Source of the DNA: Acidimicrobiia bacterium
Lineage (GTDB): Bacteria > Actinomycetota > Acidimicrobiia > IMCC26256
Reading direction: 5' to 3'
NCBI GenBank assembly: GCA_023262065.1
Contig: JALRDW010000186.1
Location: 1 to 5,774 of the forward strand
Length of the DNA: 5,774 nt
The notes beneath the pieces are model-generated. The model was not told the DNA's origin, ran no database searches, and worked only from the letters and a program-made list of their open reading frames with translations. The position numbers and the translations under genes were made by a program. Below are positions 1 through 5,336 of the stretch, piece after piece (position 1 is the stretch's first letter; each line of letters starts with the position of its first letter).

Positions 1-797
1 GCGTCGAGACCTGCATAGAACTCCTGCAACGAGAGCACGCCGAAGGCGACGTGGCGGGCCTCGTCCGACATCACGTACCGGAGGAGGTTCTTCAGCAGCG
101 GCTCCTCGGTGATCTGGTGCATGAAGCCGAACGCCGCCAGCGCGAGCCCCTCGATCATGATCTGCATGCCCATGTAGGTCATGTCCCACCGGCTGTCACC
201 GAGGATGTCGTCGATGAGCATCTGGAGGTTGGCGTTGACCGGGTACGAACCGCCGAGCTTGGTGTTGAGGTACTTCGCGAAGACCTCGACGTGTCGGGCC
301 TCGTCCATGACCTGGGCGGCCGCGTAGTACTTGGCATCGATCCAGGGCGTGGTGACGACGATCTTCGACGTGCACACCAGCGCGCCCTGCTCGCCGTGCA
401 GGAACTGGCTCATCCGCCAGTTGAACGCCTCGATCTCGAACCGGGTCCACTCGGCCTCGCCCCACTTCCGGACGGGGGAGTCCTCGAGGGACATCATCGT
501 GGTGCGGAACTGCTGCACGGCACCGGCCATCTCCCGGGCGACCTTCTCGACGTCGACGTCGATCGACCAGTCGAGGTCGGTCTCGCCGTTCCACATCGAG
601 TGCTTGGCCTTCTCGTACAGCTTCGAGAGGCCGGGCCGGCTCCGTTCGTAGTCCCAGGTGAACACGGCGTCGCCACGGGTCGTGACGGTGTGGGAGGTGG
701 TGCCGAACGAGCGCTCGTCGTCCCGGAGGATCGACTCGATGTCGTTGACGTCCTCGCGGCCGAGGTAGAGGCGCTCGGGCTGGGTGGTCTCGGTCAT
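1..797 (-). CDS. Ferritin-like (R2-like) diiron protein, C-terminus cut by window edge
   Basis: The frame is open from an ATG at 797 down to the left edge, giving 265 complete codons with no stop, so the gene is partial. The protein has the ligand pattern of a four-helix-bundle diiron carboxylate protein: E136 (in HGEQGAL), E166-A-R-H169, E216 (in IEGLAL) and E246-A-R-H249. The 30-residue spacing between first and second Glu in each half is close to that of ribonucleotide reductase R2. The position four residues after the first ligand His, where class Ia R2 has its radical Tyr, is F173. A radical-generating R2 role is therefore unlikely and an oxygenase, desaturase or oxidase role more likely. 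The start is supported by GGAG (minus strand, 807-804) six bases upstream. No signal peptide or membrane segment is seen, so it is probably cytoplasmic. It is transcribed away from the arsC-led operon. Family placement is firm; substrate unknown. Confidence 0.85.
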   Translation of the reverse strand, partial: MTETTQPERLYLGREDVNDIESILRDDERSFGTTSHTVTTRGDAVFTWDYERSRPGLSKLYEKAKHSMWNGETDLDWSIDVDVEKVAREMAGAVQQFRTTMMSLEDSPVRKWGEAEWTRFEIEAFNWRMSQFLHGEQGALVCTSKIVVTTPWIDAKYYAAAQVMDEARHVEVFAKYLNTKLGGSYPVNANLQMLIDDILGDSRWDMTYMGMQIMIEGLALAAFGFMHQITEEPLLKNLLRYVMSDEARHVAFGVLSLQEFYAGLD

Positions 798-943
798 GGT
801 GCACTCCGACGTCGGGGGCGGGGCCTTCCTGCAGGCTACCTACGGAGCCCGGGGCCACCGTGGCCGACCTGCGTGACCCACGCCACAGGCGACCCGACCG
901 CCGACCCGGCTCCGCCGAGGGTCCAGCCGGTAGGTTTCGGCCC
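798..943. promoter_or_regulatory. Divergent intergenic region between diiron gene and arsC operon
   Basis: These 146 bases separate two divergent genes and must hold promoters for both unless one is read from further away. Visible elements are a perfect 10-bp palindrome CCGACGTCGG (806-815) overlapping the ribosome binding site of the diiron gene, and a 7-bp inverted repeat CGGAGCC (843-849) / GGCTCCG (908-914). There are -10-like hexamers on the minus strand, TAGCCT (838-833) and TAGGTA (842-837), and one on the plus strand, TAGGTT (931-936). No convincing TTGACA-like -35 box is visible on either strand. An open frame continues from 860 into arsC, but this stretch is Arg/Pro-rich and does not look coding. 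The regulatory role is inferred from gene orientation. Confidence 0.5.
931..936 (+). promoter_or_regulatory. Possible -10 box for leaderless arsC transcript
   Basis: TAGGTT fits the actinobacterial TANNNT -10 pattern and ends seven bases before the GTG start at 944. That distance would place the transcription start at or next to the start codon, giving a leaderless mRNA. No good Shine-Dalgarno sequence precedes 944, which agrees with this. The hexamer alone is weak evidence. Confidence 0.35.
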
Positions 944-1300
944 GTGGCGAAGCCGACCGTCCTCCACAACCCGAACTGCGGGACCTCGCGCTCGGTGCTC
1001 GCGGCGCTCGAGGAGGCCGGGGTGGAGGCCGAGGTCGTCCAGTACCTCAAGGTGCCGCTCGACGCTGCGGCCCTGCGGACGCTCCTCGGGCAACTGGTGG
1101 ACCCGCCCGCCGATCTCGTCCGCAAGGACAAGCGGTTCGGCGAGCTCGGGCTCGCCGCCGACGACTACACGACCGTCGACGCCGTGGTGGCGCTGCTGGT
1201 CGAGCACCCGGAGCTCATGCAGCGTCCGGTCGTGCGGTCCGGCCGTCGGGCCGTGATCGCCCGGCCCGCGACGCGGGCCCTCGAGTTCCTCGGATCCTGA
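944..1300 (+). CDS. arsC: ArsC-family (glutaredoxin-type) arsenate reductase-like protein
   Basis: The product has 118 residues and a thioredoxin-like fold of the ArsC/Spx family. Members of the true ArsC branch reduce arsenate to arsenite through one active-site Cys and an external thiol. With the GTG at 944 as start, the active-site motif HNPNCGTSR puts Cys at residue 12, and Arg falls at 60 (LVRKD), 94 (QRPVV) and 107 (IARP). These are exactly the positions of C12, R60, R94 and R107 in E. coli ArsC. This agreement decides the start; the earlier ATG at 860 would add a 28-residue Arg/Pro-rich tail. The protein is about 20 residues shorter than E. coli ArsC at the C-terminus. It leads a tight operon and is followed after 15 nt by an acyl-CoA dehydrogenase; no arsenite pump or ArsR gene is present. 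Family assignment is strong, but arsenate as the physiological substrate is less sure. Confidence 0.88.
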   Translation: MAKPTVLHNPNCGTSRSVLAALEEAGVEAEVVQYLKVPLDAAALRTLLGQLVDPPADLVRKDKRFGELGLAADDYTTVDAVVALLVEHPELMQRPVVRSGRRAVIARPATRALEFLGS

Positions 1301-1305
1301 AGGAG
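1300..1305 (+). promoter_or_regulatory. Ribosome binding site deciding the dehydrogenase start
   Basis: AAGGAG begins at the last base of the arsC stop codon and lies ten bases before the ATG at 1316. The in-frame GTG at 1307 is only one base beyond the motif, too close to be used. This makes 1316 the preferred start and suggests that translation is linked to arsC. Confidence 0.6.
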
Positions 1306-1315
1306 AGTGGGAGAC

Positions 1316-2563
1316 ATGCCGACCATCGACGAGGTGCGCAGCGAGGTCAGGGCCTGGCTGGCCGAGAACTGGAACCCCGACATCACGGTCGGCGAGTGGT
1401 GGGAGCGTCTGACGCTCTCGGGCTACGGCGCGCCGAAGTTCCCCGAGCACTGCTACGGGCGGGGCTACAACCAGGCCCTCGCCAACGTCGTGAACGAGGA
1501 GATCGCAGCGGCCGGTGCCATCGGCCCGCCCTCGGGTCTCGGTTACCTCCTCACGGCTCCGACCATCGTCATGCACGGCACCGAGGAGCAGCAGCGGGAC
1601 TGGCTCTTCCGCATCATCAGCGGTCAGGACGCCTGGTGCCAGCTCTTCTCCGAGCCCGGTGCGGGTTCGGACCTCGCCGGGATGCTCTGCAAGGCGACCC
1701 GTGACGGCGACGAGTGGATCATCGAGGGTCAGAAGGTGTGGACCTCCACCGCGCAGCTCACGAACCTGGGGATGCTGCTCGCGCGCACCGACCCCGAGGC
1801 GCCGAAGCACGCCGGCATCACCTACTTCCGCTTCGAGATGGACCAGCCGGGCGTGACCGTGCGGCCCCTGCGCGAGATGACCGGGCGGGCGCTGTTCAAC
1901 GAGGTGTTCATCGAGGGCGCCCGGGTGAAGGAGTCCGACATCCTCGGCGGGCTCAACAACGGCTGGGCCGCGGCCAACACGACCCTGGCGGCGGAGCGGG
2001 CGGGGCTCGGCTCCGGTGGATCGGGTGCCGCCGGCGGCGCCTTCCCGGGTCCCATCGCCGGCAACCTCGACCAGCGGGTCGGCGACTACGTGAACTCCCG
2101 GCGCTCGGGGAACACCGGCGCATCCTCGGCCCCCGGCGGGCTCGCGGGCTCGCTCATCCGGCTCGCCCAGCAGAAGGGGAAGGCCGAGGACCCGATCGTG
2201 CGGCAGGGACTCGCGAAGCTCTGGAGCATGCAGACCATCGGTCGCTACACGTCGCTGCGCATGCGGGGCGGCAACGTGACCGCCGGGCTCCCGAACGTCG
2301 CCAAGCTGTCGATGTCCGAGATGCTGCGACTGCACCGCGACGTGGCCACCAAGATCATGGGTCCGGACATGTTCCTCTACGGCGACGACGCGCCGACCGA
2401 GGGCGTGGTCCAGGAGGCCGTGGTGTTCTCGCCCGGTCCGGCGATCTACGGCGGCACCGACCAGGTCCAGCGCAACATCATCGGCGAGCGCGCCCTCGGC
2501 CTCCCCAAGGAGCCGGACCCCTACAAGGGCAAGGCCTTCCGCGAGACCCCCAAGAACGCCTGA
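1316..2563 (+). CDS. Acyl-CoA dehydrogenase (FadE-like, FAD-dependent)
   Basis: The 415-residue product should oxidise an acyl-CoA to the trans-2-enoyl-CoA using FAD and an electron-transfer partner, in the cytoplasm. The N-terminal helical domain (about 1-105) is followed by the middle beta domain with CQLFSEPGAGSDLAG (108-122) and VWTSTAQ (141-147). The C-terminal domain ends with IYGGTDQVQRNIIGERALG (377-395). The Glu of the YEGT motif, catalytic in medium-chain enzymes, is Gly here (G379). A Glu in AERAG (E227) sits where isovaleryl- and long-chain enzymes and mycobacterial ChsE4 place their base, so activity is probably retained. Just after it, residues 230-249 are rich in Gly and Ala, and a further Gly/Ser-rich stretch (261-279) precedes the remaining helices. 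It lies between arsC (15 nt) and an oxidoreductase gene (7 nt), so is probably co-transcribed. Such FadE proteins may work as homomers or with a second subunit; no paired FadE gene is adjacent. Substrate unknown. Confidence 0.93.
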   Translation: MPTIDEVRSEVRAWLAENWNPDITVGEWWERLTLSGYGAPKFPEHCYGRGYNQALANVVNEEIAAAGAIGPPSGLGYLLTAPTIVMHGTEEQQRDWLFRIISGQDAWCQLFSEPGAGSDLAGMLCKATRDGDEWIIEGQKVWTSTAQLTNLGMLLARTDPEAPKHAGITYFRFEMDQPGVTVRPLREMTGRALFNEVFIEGARVKESDILGGLNNGWAAANTTLAAERAGLGSGGSGAAGGAFPGPIAGNLDQRVGDYVNSRRSGNTGASSAPGGLAGSLIRLAQQKGKAEDPIVRQGLAKLWSMQTIGRYTSLRMRGGNVTAGLPNVAKLSMSEMLRLHRDVATKIMGPDMFLYGDDAPTEGVVQEAVVFSPGPAIYGGTDQVQRNIIGERALGLPKEPDPYKGKAFRETPKNA

Positions 2564-2570
2564 CCGTCCG

Positions 2571-3446
2571 GTGGATCTCGGCCTCACCCTGCCCTCGTTC
2601 GTCGCGGGCACCGACCGGGCGACGACCCTCGAGTGGTGTCGCCGCATCGACGACGGACCGTTCACGACGATCGCGGTCGGGGAGCGCACGGCGTTCCACA
2701 GCCATGAGATGTTCGCCACGCTCGCATTCGCTGCGGCCGCGACCTCGAGGGTCCGCATCGCGGCCACGGTCGCCGTGGTCCCGACGCACGACACCGTGCG
2801 CATCGCGAAGCAGGTGGCGACGATCGACGTGCTCTCCGGCGGACGCTTCACGCTCGGTGTGGGGGTCGGCGGTCGGGAGCAGGACTACCGGGCGCTGTCG
2901 ACGCCGTTCCGCAACCGGTTCGCCCGCCTCGACGAGCAGGTCGATGCGATGCGGCGCATCTGGCGGGGCGAGGCGGTGATCGACGGCGTGCCGCCGATCG
3001 GCCCGATCCCGGTGCAGGCCGGTGGCCCACCGATCCTCACCTCGTCGATGGGACCGAAGTCGTTGGCCCGGAGTGCACGGTGGGCCGACGGCATCGCGGG
3101 GTTCAGCCTCGGGCCCGACCCGGACGAGGTCGGCGCGACGTTCGCGGCGGTCCGCGCGGCATGGGCGGACGCCGGGCGTACGACGGCCCCCGCCCTCACG
3201 ACCTCCTCGTGGTACTCCCTCGCCGACGACGGCCCGGAGCGCCTGCACCGCTATGCGTCGGAGTACCTGTCCACGTTCGGTCCCGAGGTCGCGCGGTCGA
3301 TGGCTGACCTGTGCCGACTCTCGGACGCGGGACGCCTGCGGGAGGCCATCGCCGGTCTCGAGGAGGCGGGCTGTGAGGAGTTCGTGCTCGTCCCCACGAG
3401 CGGCGACCTCGACGAACTCGACCGTCTCCTCGCGGCGATCGCCTGA
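2571..3446 (+). CDS. Short luciferase-like (LLM class) oxidoreductase, probably F420-dependent
   Basis: The 291-residue product has the TIM-barrel pattern of the luciferase-like monooxygenase superfamily. It opens with MDLGLTLPSF, has a strand-loop of type VRIAATVAVVPTHD (61-74), then the family hallmark DVLSGGRFTLGVGVGGRE (86-103). Later come GPIPVQAGGPPILTSS (144-159) and ARSARWADGIAGF (166-178), the usual late barrel strand and cofactor-loop region. Members use reduced F420 or FMN; the actinobacterial context and the LSGGRF-GVGVG form favour F420, but this is inference. At 291 residues it lies at the short end for the family. The start is a GTG seven bases after the dehydrogenase stop with no clear Shine-Dalgarno sequence, so it may rely on translational coupling. 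It shares only fold-level motifs with the second such gene at 4263, so the two are not a recent duplication. Substrate unknown. Confidence 0.88.
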   Translation: MDLGLTLPSFVAGTDRATTLEWCRRIDDGPFTTIAVGERTAFHSHEMFATLAFAAAATSRVRIAATVAVVPTHDTVRIAKQVATIDVLSGGRFTLGVGVGGREQDYRALSTPFRNRFARLDEQVDAMRRIWRGEAVIDGVPPIGPIPVQAGGPPILTSSMGPKSLARSARWADGIAGFSLGPDPDEVGATFAAVRAAWADAGRTTAPALTTSSWYSLADDGPERLHRYASEYLSTFGPEVARSMADLCRLSDAGRLREAIAGLEEAGCEEFVLVPTSGDLDELDRLLAAIA

Positions 3447-3457
3447 ACGGCGCCGAC

Positions 3458-4183
3458 ATGGTTGACGGGAGTGCGCCGCCTGTGGGCGCCCGGTCGATCG
3501 TCCGGATCCCGCACCTCGGCGACTGCGACCGCACCGGCGCCCTCCGACTCGACTCCCTCGTCGGGTTCCTGCAGGACATCGCGGGCGACGACGCGCGGGT
3601 GCGACGCGGCGAGGAGGACCGGATCGCGTGGCTGGTCCGCCGCCTCGACCTCGAGGTCCGCGTCCGGCCCCGTGCCCTCACGCCGCTCACCATCACGACC
3701 TGGGTCAGCGGCCATGGCCCGGCGTGGGCTGAGCGACGCACCCGGGTCACCACCGGGTCCGGCGCGGTCGTCGCCGATGCCGTGACCATCTGGGCCGCCG
3801 TCTCGCCGCAGACCTCGGCCCCGGTCCGGCTGGGCCGGGAGGAGATCGCAGCCTGGGGGCCCGATGCGCAGCGTCGGGTGGACGCGCGCCTGCGGCTCCC
3901 GGCCCCGCCGTCCGCGGGCCGGCGCGAGCCGTGGCCGCCCCGCGTCACGGACTTCGACGCGTACGGGCACGTGAACAACGCGGTCTACTGGAGCGCGGTC
4001 GAGGCGGCGCTGGACGGTTGGGTCGGGCCCGGGGCGCTCGGGCGCGCCACGATCGAGTTCCGTGACGGCATCGCGTGGGGTGAGACGGCCGAGGTCGTGA
4101 CCTCCACCGACGACGGGCTGGACCTGTGGTTCCTCGTCGGGTCGCAGGTCGCGGCGACTGTGCGCTTCGAGCCGGGGGTGTGA
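3458..4183 (+). CDS. Acyl-ACP thioesterase-like double-hotdog protein
   Basis: The 241-residue product resembles the FatA/FatB-type acyl-ACP thioesterase family, which hydrolyses acyl thioesters to free fatty acids. The first hotdog holds LGDCDRTGALRLDSLVGFLQD (from residue 20) and a helix followed by WLVRRLDLEV (58-67). The second begins near 160 and has DFDAYGHVNNAVYW (165-178), the family's DxxxxHVNN active-site motif. D167 and H171 match plant catalytic D281 and H285, while the plant Asn283 position is Tyr169. The Glu-Cys pair of plant enzymes later in the domain appears as Gly204-Ile205. The ATG at 3458 lies 11 nt after the preceding stop without a clear ribosome binding site. A GTG at 3482 preceded by GGGAG (3467-3471) is a possible alternative start, losing eight residues. 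No signal peptide is seen. It is the last gene of the tight operon. It could act on acyl-CoA rather than acyl-ACP, given the dehydrogenase upstream. Confidence 0.85.
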   Translation: MVDGSAPPVGARSIVRIPHLGDCDRTGALRLDSLVGFLQDIAGDDARVRRGEEDRIAWLVRRLDLEVRVRPRALTPLTITTWVSGHGPAWAERRTRVTTGSGAVVADAVTIWAAVSPQTSAPVRLGREEIAAWGPDAQRRVDARLRLPAPPSAGRREPWPPRVTDFDAYGHVNNAVYWSAVEAALDGWVGPGALGRATIEFRDGIAWGETAEVVTSTDDGLDLWFLVGSQVAATVRFEPGV

Positions 4184-4190
4184 AGGTCGG

Positions 4191-4211
4191 GTGCCGGGTG
4201 CCGGGTGCCAG
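4191..4211 (+). repeat. Three tandem 7-bp units, GTGCCGG
   Basis: Units at 4191-4197 and 4198-4204 are identical and the third (4205-4211, GTGCCAG) differs by one base. The array starts seven bases after the thioesterase stop codon, in the gap before the next gene. Downstream, CCGGG-GT-CCCGG can fold only with a two-base loop and there is no T-run, so a terminator is not supported. The repeat may be simple slippage. Confidence 0.6.
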
Positions 4212-4248
4212 CGGGAACCGGGGTCCCGGAGCCCGGGCGGTCCGGCGG

Positions 4249-4254
4249 TAGGGT
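4249..4254 (+). promoter_or_regulatory. Possible -10 box for leaderless oxidoreductase transcript
   Basis: TAGGGT matches TANNNT and ends eight bases before the ATG at 4263, the spacing expected for a leaderless actinobacterial mRNA. The same bases (TAGGG, 4249-4253) could instead serve as a weak ribosome binding site nine bases upstream. With the 79-nt gap it suggests the gene has its own promoter as well as any read-through from the operon. Confidence 0.35.
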
Positions 4255-4262
4255 CCTCGGCC

Positions 4263-5300
4263 ATGACGAAGTCGATGAAGCTCGGGTTCATGGTCGGGTA
4301 CTGGGGTGCCGGGATGCCGGTCGGTACCCCCGACCTCATCCTCGAGGCGGAGCGCCTCGGGTACGAGACGGTCTGGACCGCCGAGGCCTACGGATCCGAC
4401 GCCCTCACGCCGCTCGCGTGGTGGGGTTCTCAGACGTCCCGTATCCAGCTCGGCACCTCGATCATCCAGATGTCGGCCCGGACCCCGACGGCCACGGCGA
4501 TGGCCGCGATCACGATGGATCACCTCTCGAACGGCCGGTTCGTGCTCGGCCTCGGCGCGTCCGGCCCGCAGGTGGTGGAGGGCTGGTACGGCCAGAACTA
4601 CGCGAAGCCGCTCGAGCGCACCCGGGAGTACATCGAGATCATCCGGCGCATCCTCGCCCGCGAGGAGCGGCTGGTGTACGACGGCAATCAGTACCGGCTG
4701 CCGTACCCGGGCGGTACCGGGCTCGGGAAGCCGGTGCGCTCGATCACGCACCCGTTGCGGGAGGACCTCCCGATCTACCTCGCGGCCGAGGGTCCGAAGA
4801 ACGTGGCGCTCTCGGCCGAGATCGCTGACGGGTGGATCGCCATCTACCTGTCGCCGCGGGTCGACGGCTTCTACCGCGACGCACTGGCCGAGGGGTTCGC
4901 CCGTCCGGGGGCGCGCCGGTCGTTCGAGGACTTCGAGGTCGCGGCGACCGTGCCGGTCATCATCCACGACGACGTCGAGGAAGCCGCATCGTTCCTGCGA
5001 CCGGTGCTCGCCCTGTACATCGGCGGCATGGGCGCCAAGGACATGAACTTCCACGCCAACGTGTTCTCGCGCATGGGGTACGAGGCCGAGTCGAAGAAGA
5101 TCCAGGAGCTCTACCTCGAGGGAAGGAAGGACGAGGCGGCCGCGGCGGTGCCGATGGCCCTCATCGAGGAGACCTCGCTCATCGGTCCCAAGGAGAAGAT
5201 CCGGGACGACCTCGAGGCCTGGAGGGAGTCCTGCGTGACCCAACTCCAGATCTACGGGGACGCGAACACCCTCCGCACGATGGCCGAGCTCTGCCTCTAG
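4263..5300 (+). CDS. LLM class F420-dependent oxidoreductase, Rv3520c family
   Basis: The 345-residue product closely follows, from memory, the M. tuberculosis Rv3520c protein (about 347 residues) along its length. Shared blocks include VGYWGAG (11-17), TAEAYGSDALTPLAWWGS (39-56), QMSARTPTA (69-77), LGLGASGPQVVEGWYG (95-110), the LERTREYIEI segment (117-126), AEGPKNVAL (175-183) and EGFARPGARRS. This is the luciferase-like TIM-barrel family predicted to use coenzyme F420 for hydride transfer. The Mtb homologue lies in the sterol catabolism region, but its substrate is not established to my knowledge. The ATG at 4263 fits the family N-terminus; a frame open from 4191 would add 24 non-conserved residues, and a second in-frame ATG lies at 4275. 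The gene is 79 nt from the thioesterase, so it may be a separate transcript. It ends 36 nt from a convergent gene. Cytoplasmic, no signal peptide. Confidence 0.93.
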   Translation: MTKSMKLGFMVGYWGAGMPVGTPDLILEAERLGYETVWTAEAYGSDALTPLAWWGSQTSRIQLGTSIIQMSARTPTATAMAAITMDHLSNGRFVLGLGASGPQVVEGWYGQNYAKPLERTREYIEIIRRILAREERLVYDGNQYRLPYPGGTGLGKPVRSITHPLREDLPIYLAAEGPKNVALSAEIADGWIAIYLSPRVDGFYRDALAEGFARPGARRSFEDFEVAATVPVIIHDDVEEAASFLRPVLALYIGGMGAKDMNFHANVFSRMGYEAESKKIQELYLEGRKDEAAAAVPMALIEETSLIGPKEKIRDDLEAWRESCVTQLQIYGDANTLRTMAELCL

Positions 5301-5317
5301 GGGCGGGTGGCCCCTGG
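5297..5317. terminator. Possible bidirectional hairpin between convergent genes
   Basis: An 8-bp stem (5297-5304 with 5310-5317, one T-G wobble) encloses the loop GGGTG. Its core is GGGGC/GCCCC, and the 5' arm overlaps the TAG stop of the oxidoreductase gene. It sits in the 36-nt gap before the stop of the minus-strand EthD-like gene. There is no T-run on either side, so intrinsic termination is uncertain, though hairpins without U-tracts are often proposed as terminators in high-GC actinobacteria. Confidence 0.4.
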
Positions 5318-5336
5318 CGCGTCGCTCGGCGAACGA

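Noticed and set aside
860..943. N-terminal extension of ArsC from the ATG at 860
   Set aside because: The added 28 residues are Arg/Pro-rich, and the GTG at 944 puts the catalytic Cys and three Arg in exact E. coli register.
51..1256. 401-codon plus-strand frame opposite the diiron gene and running into arsC
   Set aside because: The minus strand here encodes a protein with all six diiron ligands and arsC uses another frame; this frame has no recognisable domain.
944..1300. Arsenic resistance island
   Set aside because: Only the ArsC-like gene is present; no regulator, pump, methyltransferase or other ars gene is visible in the window.
2444..2458. Dehydrogenase inactive because the YEGT Glu is missing
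   Set aside because: E227 lies at the alternative catalytic position known from isovaleryl-CoA, long-chain and ChsE4 enzymes, so loss of activity is not supported.
836..2851. 671-codon open frame on the minus strand
   Set aside because: It lies opposite arsC and the dehydrogenase, has Arg/Gly/His-rich composition with no recognisable domain, and is the usual antisense shadow of high-GC coding sequence.
1714..2979. 421-codon plus-strand frame overlapping the dehydrogenase and first oxidoreductase
   Set aside because: It is out of frame with two well-supported genes and has only Arg/Gly/His-rich sequence.
4184..4262. Intrinsic terminator in the gap after the thioesterase
   Set aside because: The inverted repeats are short or have a two-base loop and no T-run follows, so only a simple tandem repeat is reported.
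3251..5243. Long minus-strand open frames opposite the thioesterase and second oxidoreductase
   Set aside because: They have low-complexity Arg/Pro/Gly composition and no motifs, while the plus-strand frames here have clear family motifs.
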